A stretch of DNA of 40,376 nucleotides. Source: Rhodoferax sp. Its GTDB lineage: Bacteria > Pseudomonadota > Gammaproteobacteria > Burkholderiales > Burkholderiaceae_C. Location of the stretch: NCBI GenBank assembly GCA_020048255.1, contig JAIFMR010000087.1, positions 1-40,376 of the forward strand. Reading direction: 5' to 3'. The translations under genes and the position numbers were made by a program. This document shows positions 1-7,444 of this stretch, piece by piece. The notes under the pieces are model-generated. The model saw only the letters and a list, made by a program, of their open reading frames with translations. It did not search any database and was not told where the DNA came from. Within the stretch, counting starts at the first letter, position 1. Each line of letters begins with the position of its first letter.

Positions 1-221
1 TGGCCATGGATTGGGACAACCTGGCGCTGCTGCAAGCGGACTGCCCGCCGGAGCATCAGCGCAAACTGCGCCGGCTCACCGAGTTTTGCCAACAATCCAA
101 CAGCTCGGTGGTGCCCGACCCCTATTTCGGTGAAGCCGATGGCTTTGAGACGGTGCTGGATTTGGTGGAGGATGCCTGCGATGGGCTGCTGGCGTATGTG
201 CGGCAGCAGGTACCCAAGTAA
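1..221 (+). CDS. Low-molecular-weight protein tyrosine phosphatase, C-terminal part
   Basis: This is the last 70-odd residues of a gene that starts left of the window; the frame is already open at base 3. The visible part contains AMDWDNL near the cut end and VPDPYFGEADGFETVLDLVE, which holds the DP(Y)xG signature that supplies the general-acid aspartate of low-molecular-weight protein tyrosine phosphatases. The catalytic CxxxxxRS loop lies in the missing N-terminal half, so activity cannot be judged. The product is expected to be a small cytoplasmic phosphatase acting on phosphotyrosine or related low-molecular-weight substrates. The stop is at 219-221 and no terminator hairpin follows. Family assignment is firm from the DPYFG region; the substrate is unknown. 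Confidence 0.85.
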   Translation, partial: AMDWDNLALLQADCPPEHQRKLRRLTEFCQQSNSSVVPDPYFGEADGFETVLDLVEDACDGLLAYVRQQVPK

Positions 222-267
222 CTTTCAGGTTTCAAGAAGAAGTTGCATCTAGCCCATATCTGTCAAA

Positions 268-300
268 CGTAGATAGCTATCAATAAGATAGCATTTAGCT
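268..300. repeat. Degenerate dispersed intergenic repeat fragment
   Basis: A short AT-rich stretch with the words ATAGCTATC and AAGATAGCATT overlaps the 3' end of the dioxygenase gene. It resembles the AGCTATT-containing halves of the repeats at 3247-3306, 3611-3678 and 20721-20790. The match is partial, so it may be a worn copy or chance similarity. Confidence 0.3.
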
Positions 301-1083
301 CAGCTCAGGTAGCCCCCACACATACGATTCCATGGACAACACGCCGTGGTTGATGCTGGTGTCAATGACCTGGACCGCATCGCCACCGCGCGCACCGAGT
401 GCCACCAGCAGGGGCAAAAAATGTTCCTCTGATGGGTGGGCGCGCTGGGCGTGGGGGGCCAGCTCGCGGTAAGCCAGGAGGGAATCCGTGGCGTTGGTCT
501 GCACCGCGTGGCGCACCCAGGCAGCAAATTCTTGGGCGTACGGTTCAACCCGTGTCGCGTGCGGGCTGAATTCAGATAGGTTGTGCGTCATGCTGCCCGA
601 TGCCAGGATGACCACGCCTTGCGCACGTAAGGGTGCCAGTGCCTGGCCCAAGCGCAGCGCTTGCGCTGTGGTCAAAGTGTGCGGCATGGACACCTGAAAC
701 ACCGGTGTGGCCGCGCCGGGCAACAAGTGCAGCAGCGGCACCCAGGCGCCGTGGTCCAGTCCGCGCCGGTCGTCCAGGGTGGTGGAAAAGCCTGCCTGCG
801 TCAGCAGTCGAGCTGCAACTGCTGCGGTGTCGGGCTGTCCCTTGGCTGGGTATTGCAACTGGTACAGCGCCGCCGGAAAGCCACCAAAGTCGTGAACGGT
901 TTCGGGGGTTTCTGTGCTCATCACCTGGACGCCACGGGTTTGCCAGTGTGGCGAGACCACCAGCACCGCTTTCACGTCAGCGAGTTGCTGGCCCAGTGTG
1001 TGCAATCTGGGGCCCAGGACACCAGGCTCCAACGCAAAGGTCGGTGCGCCGTGGGAGATAAAAAAGACCGGGGCTAATTCCAT
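295..1083 (-). CDS. ygiD: DODA-type extradiol ring-opening dioxygenase (YgiD/LigB family)
   Basis: A 262-residue protein of the LigB superfamily, class III extradiol dioxygenases that use a non-haem metal to open catechol rings; the E. coli YgiD member acts on 4,5-DOPA. Family landmarks are FISHGAP at residues 8-14 (metal His), VSPHWQTRG, a GLDHGAWVPL block (second His and substrate pocket) and SGSMTHNL. I chose the start at 1083 because the family begins directly at MELAPVFF; an upstream in-frame ATG at 1152 would add 23 residues with no family similarity. The length matches the usual 255-270 residues. It is a stand-alone gene convergent with the phosphatase, and its physiological substrate here is unknown. 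Confidence 0.85.
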   Translation of the reverse strand: MELAPVFFISHGAPTFALEPGVLGPRLHTLGQQLADVKAVLVVSPHWQTRGVQVMSTETPETVHDFGGFPAALYQLQYPAKGQPDTAAVAARLLTQAGFSTTLDDRRGLDHGAWVPLLHLLPGAATPVFQVSMPHTLTTAQALRLGQALAPLRAQGVVILASGSMTHNLSEFSPHATRVEPYAQEFAAWVRHAVQTNATDSLLAYRELAPHAQRAHPSEEHFLPLLVALGARGGDAVQVIDTSINHGVLSMESYVWGLPELS

Positions 1084-1238
1084 GGGGTGTTCCAAACAAG
1101 GGCTGGTGCACAAACGCGTCAGCCATGAGGGGCACTGTATCGGAGGGCCCAAGGAAGGTAAATATCGACCATTGGGATGGACTGTTCCAATTTCAGATGC
1201 AGTGGAGCGATCCCGTTGCAGGCAGCTAACATCGCCCC

Positions 1239-1809
1239 ATGATGCCCATTGTGGAAACCTGTTGCAGTGATGAAGCCAGCTTTGCGCTGACCCTGATCAC
1301 CTCCCGGCAAAATATTTTGCCCAAGCGCTTGGCCCCGCCTGGCCCAAGTGACACGCAAGTTGATGACATGTTTCGGGCGGCTGCGGCGGCGCCAGACCAT
1401 GGCATGGTCATGCCCTGGCGCTTTGTGCTGGTGCCACAAGACAAACGCGCTGCGCTGGCCGATGTGTTTGCCCAGGCGCTATTGGAGCGCGATGCCACTG
1501 CCACGCCAGAGCAGATCGAGATGGCGCGTGAGAAAGCGTTTCGGGCACCGTTTTTGGTGATGGCGATTGCCCGCCTGGGGCCGTGTGATCCGGACATTCA
1601 CCCGCTGGAGCGCATGGTGTCGGTGGGGGCGGCGATTCAAAACTTTTTGCTGTGCGCGCACAGCCTGGGTTTTGGCAGCAGTCTGACCAGCGGCCTTGAC
1701 TTTGGCCGAGGGCGAGCAGGCCGTCTGCAGCATCAATGTGGGTACCGTCAGCAAGCGTAAACCCACGCGGTTGCGCCCTGAACCGGCCCAGTTTGTCAGC
1801 AGCTTGTGA
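1239..1809 (+). pseudogene. Nitroreductase family protein, frameshifted near the C-terminus
   Basis: The first ~150 residues (SRQNILPKRLAPPGP, MPWRFVLVP, RMVSVGAAIQNFLLCAHSLG) are a typical small FMN-dependent nitroreductase of the YdjA type. After GSSLTSG at about 1695 the family sequence should continue with about a dozen residues and then an AEGEQAVCSINVGT block. Instead the first frame runs into unrelated residues and stops at 1758-1760. The expected ending, GEQAVCSINVGTVSKRKPTR..., is intact in the +1 frame and stops at 1807-1809. The connecting codons are missing, so this looks like a short deletion whose length is not a multiple of three. The FMN-contacting C-terminal strand is therefore lost from the encoded protein. 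A sequencing error alone would not explain the missing codons. Confidence 0.75.
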
Positions 1810-1851
1810 GCTTGCTTTTGCCCCTGTGTCGCTTGCCGGCAAAATAGCGTC

Positions 1852-3237
1852 ATGCAACACGCACACACTTCCTATTTGCCGCCCGACGATGCCCTGCGCA
1901 GTGCCCTGCACAACGAGGTTCACGCCCGCCCGTCGGCACGCATCCGTTTGCCCGCCCTGATCACTTATGTGGCGGTGCTCAATGAGGGCATCACCCGTGA
2001 TATGGAGTGGGCCCACCTGAGCCAGCTGCCAGAGCAGGGCGCGCTGACCCCAGATGCCCTGAAAGATAATTTTTTGCGCTTGCGTTCGCCTGGCTTTACC
2101 CTGAAGTGGGAGAGGCATTCTGAATTTAGCCGCTACTCCATCGTGCAGCCTTTGCCAGAGTCGGCTCAATTGGGTGCCAGTGAACCCGACTTGCTGGCCT
2201 GCCTGGCGGTGTCTCGCGATTGGCTGAGTCGGATTCCCGGGCGCACTGTGGCCGCTGTGCAATTGGCCATGATGCACGCGCCGCTGGACGACGCCACGGG
2301 CCTGATGGCGCAAGCGCTGACCTGGCTGGGCGGGCGCACGGTGGTGGCCTCCCTCATGGGGAGCAATGCAGCGCCGGCTGCCGGTCCGGGCAGTGATGGG
2401 TCGACACGGCAGGGCTACGCCCACCCGATGGGGCACTCCTGGGCGTTGACGCAATTTCGTCTGCAGGACGATGGTTTTGAGCGCATGTTGGTATTGGCCC
2501 CCGAGGGCACGAGCCAGACCCGCGCCGGTCGTATTGCCGCTCGGTTGCTGGAACTGGAAACCTACCGACTGATGGCGTTGCGTGGTTTGCCGGTGGTCAA
2601 GGCGCTGGGGCCGATGTTGACGCAAGCCGAAAGTGCCTTGGTGAGCATCACCGCCCGGTTGGAGAGCAAGAGTGCCTCCGACCAGGAGCTGCTCGATACC
2701 CTGGTGTCACTGGCCGCCGGTGTGGAGCGTGCTACAGCAGAGAACGTTTACCGCTTTTCCGCAACGCAGGCCTACTACACCCTGGTGGGGCAGCGCATTG
2801 CCGAGCTGCGCGAAAAAGCCATTCCCGGCACACAGACCATTGGCGAATTCATGCAGCGCCGCCTGTCTCCGGCCATAGCGACGGTGGCGGCCACGGCACA
2901 GCGGCTGGCCTCCTTGTCGGAGCGGGTGGCGCGCACCAGTGACTTGTTGCGCACCCGGGTTGACATTGCAACCGAAGTGCAAAACCAGCAGTTGCTGGAA
3001 AAACTCACCCGGGGGCAGGAATTGCAATTGCGCCTGCAAAGCACGGTGGAAGGCTTGTCGATTGCCGCGATCTCTTATTATGTGATCAGCTTGCTGTTGT
3101 ATGGCGGCAAAGCCTTGAAGTCGGTCGGGGTGCCGATCAACCCCGAGCTGGCCGCCGGTGCGCTGGTGCCAGTGGTGTTGTGGGTGGTGTGGCATACCAC
3201 CCAGAAAATTCATGCCAAACTCCACGCCGGACACTGA
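1852..3237 (+). CDS. DUF3422 family membrane-anchored protein
   Basis: A 461-residue protein of the DUF3422 family, recognised by the N-terminal LHNEVHARPSARI motif (residues 20-32), followed by a soluble domain and a coiled-coil-like segment (about 280-400) rich in Glu, Arg and Leu. Two hydrophobic helices sit near the C-terminus (about 402-420 and 430-447), so the bulk is probably cytoplasmic with a C-terminal membrane hairpin. No catalytic motif is visible and the family has no established function that I can name. The gene stands alone, starting 43 bases after the broken nitroreductase frame. A dispersed repeat follows it. Family call is confident; function is unknown. Confidence 0.85.
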   Translation: MQHAHTSYLPPDDALRSALHNEVHARPSARIRLPALITYVAVLNEGITRDMEWAHLSQLPEQGALTPDALKDNFLRLRSPGFTLKWERHSEFSRYSIVQPLPESAQLGASEPDLLACLAVSRDWLSRIPGRTVAAVQLAMMHAPLDDATGLMAQALTWLGGRTVVASLMGSNAAPAAGPGSDGSTRQGYAHPMGHSWALTQFRLQDDGFERMLVLAPEGTSQTRAGRIAARLLELETYRLMALRGLPVVKALGPMLTQAESALVSITARLESKSASDQELLDTLVSLAAGVERATAENVYRFSATQAYYTLVGQRIAELREKAIPGTQTIGEFMQRRLSPAIATVAATAQRLASLSERVARTSDLLRTRVDIATEVQNQQLLEKLTRGQELQLRLQSTVEGLSIAAISYYVISLLLYGGKALKSVGVPINPELAAGALVPVVLWVVWHTTQKIHAKLHAGH

Positions 3238-3246
3238 CTGATTTTT

Positions 3247-3306
3247 TAAGATAAATCAGGCTCTAGTGCTTATGGAATCTGTGATGAAAGCTATTTAATG
3301 TATAGC
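3247..3306. repeat. Dispersed intergenic repeat copy (GCTCTAGTGCTTAT ... AGCTATT)
   Basis: The segment contains GCTCTAGTGCTTATGGAAT followed about 12 bases later by AGCTATTTAATGTATAGC. Aligned by eye with 3611-3678 it shares the order GCTCT, CTTATG, an AGCGCT-like core and AGCTATT. It lies between the ends of two convergent genes, a usual place for such elements. Confidence 0.5.
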
Positions 3307-3320
3307 TGACACTTGAACTG

Positions 3321-3491
3321 TCAGGTTGGGTCACTCGGACCTGGTGGTGTCTTTTTGGCCGACAAAAACAGCACCAAACGCAGCAGCCCCACCCCGCCCA
3401 AGGGTAGCAGCAGCGTGGGGGCCAGGGGCAGGTCGGGGAACAGGGCCAGCATCAGCGACACGCCCGCCAAGAAAATAATCAGCATGAACAT
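3321..3491 (-). CDS. Small two-helix membrane protein
   Basis: A 56-residue frame reading MFMLIIFLAGVSLMLALFPD at its start, then a second hydrophobic run with LLLPLGGVGLLRLVLFLSA and a short polar tail (KKTPPGPSDPT). The alternation of two hydrophobic stretches separated by PDLPLAP is what a genuine small inner-membrane protein looks like. The overlapping frames on both strands are rich in Arg, Pro and Gly with no pattern. The Shine-Dalgarno match upstream is weak, and a second in-frame ATG two codons downstream could be the start. It is not part of an obvious operon; the repeats at 3247-3306 and 3611-3678 flank it. No function can be assigned. Confidence 0.5.
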   Translation of the reverse strand: MFMLIIFLAGVSLMLALFPDLPLAPTLLLPLGGVGLLRLVLFLSAKKTPPGPSDPT

Positions 3492-3610
3492 GGGCGCATC
3501 TTAAGGCCTGTACCGTTAGCACTGTCCACCTGATGATGCCTTGTTGGCTTGAGGTAAGCTCAAAGCCTATGGTGGTGGATGTCCGCCACGTCAGGTGTTT
3601 TAAATCGGGG

Positions 3611-3678
3611 GCATTTTTGATGAAAACATGCTCTGGCCCTTATGAAACAAGCGCTAATAGCTATTATAAACAGAGCAA
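3611..3678. repeat. Dispersed intergenic repeat copy (GCTCTGGCCCTTAT ... AAGCGCTAATAGCTATT)
   Basis: This is the best preserved copy in the window: GCTCTGGCCCTTATG, then AAGCGCTAATAGCTATTATA and GAGCA. The two outer parts can pair as an imperfect hairpin (AAGCGCT against the GGCCCTTAT side). It lies 20 bases upstream of the thioesterase start, so it would be in the 5' leader of that gene. Confidence 0.55.
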
Positions 3679-3697
3679 CTAACCCACTGGAGACCCC

Positions 3698-4165
3698 ATG
3701 AAAGCCTTTCAAGAGTACTACCCTGAAAACTTGTCTCACTGTTTTGGTTGCGGTGCCAACAACAGTCATGGCCACCGCATCAAAACCTATTGGGACGGTG
3801 ACGAGACAGTGACCCGTTTTACCCCTGAGCCCTACCACACGGCTGTGCCCGGGTATACCTACGGTGGGTTGTTGGCTTCGCTGATTGACTGCCATGGCAC
3901 GGGCACGGCAGCTGCAGCCATGTATCAATCTGAAGGCCGGGCAATGGACACGCTGCCAGCGTTTCGTTTTGTCACCGGCTCCTTGCATGTGGATTACCTC
4001 AAGCCCACACCGATTGACACCGAATTGGAGATTCGCGGTCGCATCAAGGAGATCAAGGGCCGCAAGGTGGTGGTGGAAGCCACGGTTTACGCAGCGGGTA
4101 TTGCCACCGCCAAGGGTGAGATCGTAGCCATCCAGATGCCTGCCGATTTTGGCGCGACCAAGTGA
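3698..4165 (+). CDS. PaaI-type hotdog-fold thioesterase
   Basis: A 155-residue hotdog-fold protein. The N-terminus carries CFGCGANNSHG (residues 15-25), common in one PaaI-like branch. The helix of the fold holds YGGLLASLIDCHGTGTA, where the usual HGG has become YGG and the aspartate follows at LID. The beta core then reads GSLHVDYLKPTP, with RKVVVEATVY and GIATAKGEIVAIQM after it. These enzymes hydrolyse acyl-CoA thioesters; the acyl group cannot be told from sequence. A Shine-Dalgarno-like ACTGGAGA precedes the ATG. It is monocistronic, with the sulfur island starting just downstream on the same strand. Confidence 0.85.
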   Translation: MKAFQEYYPENLSHCFGCGANNSHGHRIKTYWDGDETVTRFTPEPYHTAVPGYTYGGLLASLIDCHGTGTAAAAMYQSEGRAMDTLPAFRFVTGSLHVDYLKPTPIDTELEIRGRIKEIKGRKVVVEATVYAAGIATAKGEIVAIQMPADFGATK

Positions 4166-4200
4166 GTACTGACAAAGCCAGTCGTTTTGTCATGATATTG

Positions 4201-4216
4201 CTGCCAAAAATGGCAG
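4201..4216. promoter_or_regulatory. Proposed FisR activator site (UAS 1), CTGCCA-N4-TGGCAG
   Basis: A perfect 6-4-6 palindrome, CTGCCAAAAATGGCAG. Its centre is 84.5 bases upstream of the GG of the sigma-54-like element at 4291-4306. The same pattern at similar spacing occurs at 22207-22222 and 24316-24331. A further TACTGACA and TTTTGTCAT pair lies just upstream (4167-4192). Assignment to FisR is inferred from the neighbouring fisR gene and from the repeated architecture. Confidence 0.6.
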
Positions 4217-4290
4217 TAGGCAGAGGTGTAGTCGTCGTGACTATTTTTGCAAGTCACTGTTTTTATTGGGATAAATAGACTTAGACCGGT

Positions 4291-4306
4291 TTGGCATGGA
4301 ATTTGA
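4291..4306 (+). promoter_or_regulatory. Sigma-54-like promoter of the bd-like/FCSD operon
   Basis: The sequence TTGGCATGGAATTTGA matches the -24 half of the sigma-54 consensus (TGGCAYG) with the expected ten bases to the -12 element, which is TTGA where TTGC is usual. Transcription would start near 4318 and leave a 70-base leader before the first ATG at 4390. The match is nearly identical to the elements at 22305-22320 and 24415-24430, which supports it in spite of the -12 deviation. Confidence 0.55.
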
Positions 4307-4389
4307 CTGTCTTGGTGAGCCAAGGCGGTTTTGTTGCACATATCTGCAATGAATGGCAGTCCTTGGTGACATAACGAGGACGACTTTTC

Positions 4390-5796
4390 ATGGACATGAT
4401 CGGGCTTTACCCCACATGGTTTGAACCGGGTGTGGGCAGCGGCTGGATAGTGGGTTTGATCGCCACCATCCACGTGCTTTTTTCGCACACCTCGGTGGGT
4501 GCGGCGATATTTTTTGCTTTTCTGGCCAACTACGCTCATCGCAACCAGCGGCCTGATCTGCTGGAATTCATACGCCACTATGGGCTGTTTTTGCTGGTGT
4601 TCAGCTACGTGCTGGGGTCCATCACTGGCCCAGGCATTTGGTACTCCACCACAGTGGCCAGCCCCCGAGGTATTTCGGCGCTGATTCACAGTTTTGTTTG
4701 GATGTGGGCCACCGAGTGGGTGTTTTTTGTGATCGAGGTGGTGGGGGTCTACATGCTGGTGTACCTGGCCAACAAGCTCGATCGCCAGACCTACCTGAAA
4801 CTGTCGCTGATTTTTGGCCTGACCTCCTACACCACCATGCTGGTGATTGTGGGCATCTTGAGCTTCATGATGTGGCCCGGCAAGGCCGATTGGTACGAGC
4901 ACGGTGGTGTGCTCAGCGCCTTTTATGGCCCCAACACCTTTGCCCAACTGGGTATGCGCACTGCGTTCATGTTCACTATGACCGCCGTGGTGGGCGGCAT
5001 TGTGGCGGCACGTTTCAAGGATGCCGCGTTTAAAAAAGATGTGGCGGGCAAGCTCGCCTGGCTGGGCATTGTCTCGGCGGCAGCTGGTGCGGCCATGTTC
5101 CAGTGGTACCTGAGCACCTTGCCTGAAACCGCCGCGTTGGTGCTGGAAAACCGCTTGCCCGGTTGGTTCAAACCCGCGGTGTTGGGTATTTTGGCTGGCA
5201 TGGCGGGCTACTTTGTGATGACTTTGGTGCGCCCATCCACGCTGGTGGTCAGCGGCGCATCTGCCATGACGGTGGCGGTGCTGGTGTTTGGCCTGTGGCC
5301 TGAAGAGGTCACCCGCGAATCCATCCGCAAGCCGTGGGTTGCTGGCCAATACGTGTACTCCAATCAAGTGATTGGGCGCGACGTGCCTGGCATGGGCATC
5401 ACGTCCGAGATCCCCACCATTGAGGCGCACGGTTTCATGAAAACCCAGGTGTTCATGCCTGAGGGCCTGCGCACCATCACCGATGCCAATCGCCTGGAAG
5501 CCGGGCGTGTGCTGGCGTTGACAACGTGTTCCAACTGCCATTCGCTCAGCAGCGGCGGCATGCGGCCGTTGAAAAACTATTTCACCGCCAACAGCACCAC
5601 TGCCGAGGTGGCCGAGTACCTGCAAGCCGGTTTGTCCAGCGGTAACACGCTGTACATGCCGCAAATCCCGCTCAAAGACGATGAGGCACTGGCCTTGGCA
5701 ACCTACATTGGGTCGCTCACCGGTGTGCCCGCTGCCGCCACCGCTTTGGCATTGCCCAGCGTGTCCACCCCCATGTCTAAGGAGTCCGCACAATGA
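4390..5796 (+). CDS. Cytochrome bd-like membrane subunit with fused C-terminal cytochrome c domain
   Basis: A 468-residue protein with about eight hydrophobic helices in residues 17-305 and a soluble C-terminal domain. Histidines in or near the first helices (H28, H33, H50, H63, H100) are candidate haem b ligands. The stretch SYVLGSITGPGIWYSTTVAS followed by a long helix resembles the arrangement of cytochrome bd subunit I, but I see no clear Q-loop. The C-terminal domain has one CxxCH haem c site (CSNCH, residues 380-384) and a likely distal Met at 423 in YMPQIPLKDDEALALATYIG. The layout suggests a quinol-interacting b-type membrane protein that passes electrons to or from a periplasmic haem c. 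It is the first gene of a five-gene run with ATGA overlaps. Oxidase activity is not established; an electron conduit between quinone and sulfide-linked cytochromes is equally possible. Confidence 0.65.
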   Translation: MDMIGLYPTWFEPGVGSGWIVGLIATIHVLFSHTSVGAAIFFAFLANYAHRNQRPDLLEFIRHYGLFLLVFSYVLGSITGPGIWYSTTVASPRGISALIHSFVWMWATEWVFFVIEVVGVYMLVYLANKLDRQTYLKLSLIFGLTSYTTMLVIVGILSFMMWPGKADWYEHGGVLSAFYGPNTFAQLGMRTAFMFTMTAVVGGIVAARFKDAAFKKDVAGKLAWLGIVSAAAGAAMFQWYLSTLPETAALVLENRLPGWFKPAVLGILAGMAGYFVMTLVRPSTLVVSGASAMTVAVLVFGLWPEEVTRESIRKPWVAGQYVYSNQVIGRDVPGMGITSEIPTIEAHGFMKTQVFMPEGLRTITDANRLEAGRVLALTTCSNCHSLSSGGMRPLKNYFTANSTTAEVAEYLQAGLSSGNTLYMPQIPLKDDEALALATYIGSLTGVPAAATALALPSVSTPMSKESAQ

Positions 5797-7016
5797 ACAC
5801 CGACATGCTTTACGCCTTGCGGGACCCCGCTGGGGTTCCATCCCACCCGTTGGTGTTTTTGATTCTTGGGGTGATCACCTTTGCCCTGCATATGGCGGCC
5901 GTACAGGTCATGCTGGGGGCAGGTGCCCTTACCCTGCGCGGGGCCTTCAGTGCGCATGCCCATTGGCGTCGGCTGGCAGCAGCCATGCTGACCACGTCCA
6001 AGATTGCCGTGTCGGTGGCGGTGGTGATCGGGGTGGCACCGCTGTTGTTTGTGCAGGTGGTGTACGACCCGTTTTGGTACACCTCCAATGTGTTGTCGGC
6101 CTGGTGGGTGATTGGCTTCATCTTTTTGCTGATTGCCGGGTACATCGCGCTGTATGTGTTTTATTGGAAAAACCACGACATCGCGGCCGATGGCGGCAAA
6201 GGTGGGCTGTGGCTGGTGGCGTCATTGGCCATGCTGTTGGGTGTGGGCTTCATCGTGCACAGCCTGACCAACCAAATGCTGTTTCCTGAGCAATGGATGG
6301 CTTGGTACGCCCCAGGCGGCGTGGTGCAGCCCAACGGGCAAGCCTTGCATTACTGGAACTTGCCGCGCTTTGGATTCTTCATTGCTTTGTCGGCGCCAGT
6401 CACGGGGGCTTGGCTGTACGCCTACCGCCGGTACCTGCAGGCATCTAGCCATGTGGACGCGTCGTTCATAACCTGGCTGGCCCCGTTGGCCCAAAAGCTG
6501 ATGCTGGTGGGTGGCGTGGTGGCTGTGCTGCTGGGGGCGTGGTGGATGGCCACTTTGCCTGAAAAAATGGCCTGGTTTGCCCTGTCGCCCTGGAGCTTGG
6601 TGGCGCTGCTGGCCTTGCTGGCCACGGTGTCGGTTCCGCTGCTGCTGGGCAAGCGCATGGACCAGGGCCTGTGGGGTTACGTCACCTTTGCGGTCGGTGC
6701 GGTGGCGCTGATCGTGGTGGGGGCCATGCGCGAGGTGCTGCGCTACGTGACGCTGTTAGGTTCGCACGGCTACGATGCTCTGGACTACCGTATCAATATG
6801 GACTGGTACAGCACCGGCTTGTTTTTCAGTACCTTTGGCGTGTTGGGCGGCGTGACCCTGGCCTATCTCATCACCGTGGCCTGGCAAGCGGGCCAGACAG
6901 AAGGCACCTACACACCTAGCCCGGCGGTCAACCGCCTAGGCAGCATGGCCATTGGCCTGCTGGTGCTGTGGACCGTGTCATATTTCCTTGTTGGCTTTTA
7001 CGTGTGGGCAAGATGA
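5793..7016 (+). CDS. Multi-helix membrane subunit, partner of the bd-like protein
   Basis: A 407-residue integral membrane protein with roughly nine or ten hydrophobic helices and no haem c motif. Histidines occur in the N-terminal part (SHPLVFLILG, ALHMAAVQVM, SAHAHWRR) and at KNHD, IVHSLTNQ and ALHYWNLPRFGFF. The stretch VIGVAPLLFVQVVYDPFWYT is distinctive but I cannot tie it to a named family with certainty. Its ATG overlaps the stop of the preceding gene in an ATGA, so the two products are probably made in equal amounts and form a complex, in the manner of CydA and CydB. It could carry haem b through the helix histidines. Its own stop overlaps the next start in the same way. Confidence 0.6.
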   Translation: MNTDMLYALRDPAGVPSHPLVFLILGVITFALHMAAVQVMLGAGALTLRGAFSAHAHWRRLAAAMLTTSKIAVSVAVVIGVAPLLFVQVVYDPFWYTSNVLSAWWVIGFIFLLIAGYIALYVFYWKNHDIAADGGKGGLWLVASLAMLLGVGFIVHSLTNQMLFPEQWMAWYAPGGVVQPNGQALHYWNLPRFGFFIALSAPVTGAWLYAYRRYLQASSHVDASFITWLAPLAQKLMLVGGVVAVLLGAWWMATLPEKMAWFALSPWSLVALLALLATVSVPLLLGKRMDQGLWGYVTFAVGAVALIVVGAMREVLRYVTLLGSHGYDALDYRINMDWYSTGLFFSTFGVLGGVTLAYLITVAWQAGQTEGTYTPSPAVNRLGSMAIGLLVLWTVSYFLVGFYVWAR

Positions 7017-7444
7017 CCATGAAAACATCCACTTCATCCTGGCTTGCGGCCAGTGCTTTGGCCACCGCGGCGGTGGCTGCCATGGTCTGGCAACCCTCTG
7101 TGGCTTCAGAGTCAAATCAGCCTTTAGCCCCCGCCAATAAAGGCGTCGTTGCTATGAGTAATGCAAGATCTGCTGCCCCAACCGTGCCAGTGTCAGGCGA
7201 GGCCATGGCGCACAGTTGCGCAGCCTGCCACGGCACGCAGGGCCGTTTGGGTGACGAGTCGTTCATGCCACTGGCTGGCATGCCACAGGGGCAGTTTGTG
7301 CGCAGCATGGTTGATTTTCGGCAAGACAAGCGTCCAGCCACCTTGATGGGCATCGTGGCCAAAGGCTTCACCGACGCTGAAATTAACGCCATGGGCAGTT
7401 ACTTTGCTGCCGTCAAACCCATGTCCGAAGGAGCCAAGCCATGA
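7013..7444 (+). CDS. Periplasmic monohaem cytochrome c
   Basis: A 143-residue exported cytochrome. The N-terminal hydrophobic segment (about residues 8-27, ending near SVASES) is a Sec signal. One haem site, CAACH, is at residues 69-73, followed by GTQGR, LAGMPQGQFVRSMVDFRQDKR and IVAKGFTDAEINAMGSYFAA, the pattern of cytochrome c4/c553-like domains and of FccA-type subunits. Distal Met candidates include the one in LAGMPQG. I chose the ATG at 7013 because it forms an ATGA overlap with the upstream stop; an ATG at 7019 is also possible, and longer upstream extensions lie inside the previous gene. Directly followed by the FCSD flavoprotein, it is a good candidate electron acceptor for it. Confidence 0.8.
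   Translation: MTMKTSTSSWLAASALATAAVAAMVWQPSVASESNQPLAPANKGVVAMSNARSAAPTVPVSGEAMAHSCAACHGTQGRLGDESFMPLAGMPQGQFVRSMVDFRQDKRPATLMGIVAKGFTDAEINAMGSYFAAVKPMSEGAKP

Noticed and set aside
1408-2625. A 405-codon open frame on the minus strand across the nitroreductase and DUF3422 genes
   Set aside because: The translated sequence is Arg/Gln/His-rich low-information protein without hydrophobic core or motifs; the plus-strand proteins are recognisable families.
3313-3504. A plus-strand 63-codon frame and a second minus-strand 63-codon frame (3331-3522) in the same interval
   Set aside because: Both are rich in Arg, Pro, Gly and Ser with no hydrophobic or motif pattern; the 56-codon minus-strand frame at 3321-3491 is the better gene.
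4087-5841. A 584-codon open frame on the minus strand opposite the bd-like gene
   Set aside because: It is rich in His, Gln and Gly, matches no family and mirrors the codon pattern of the membrane protein gene on the plus strand, which has clear helices and a haem motif. It is an antisense shadow.
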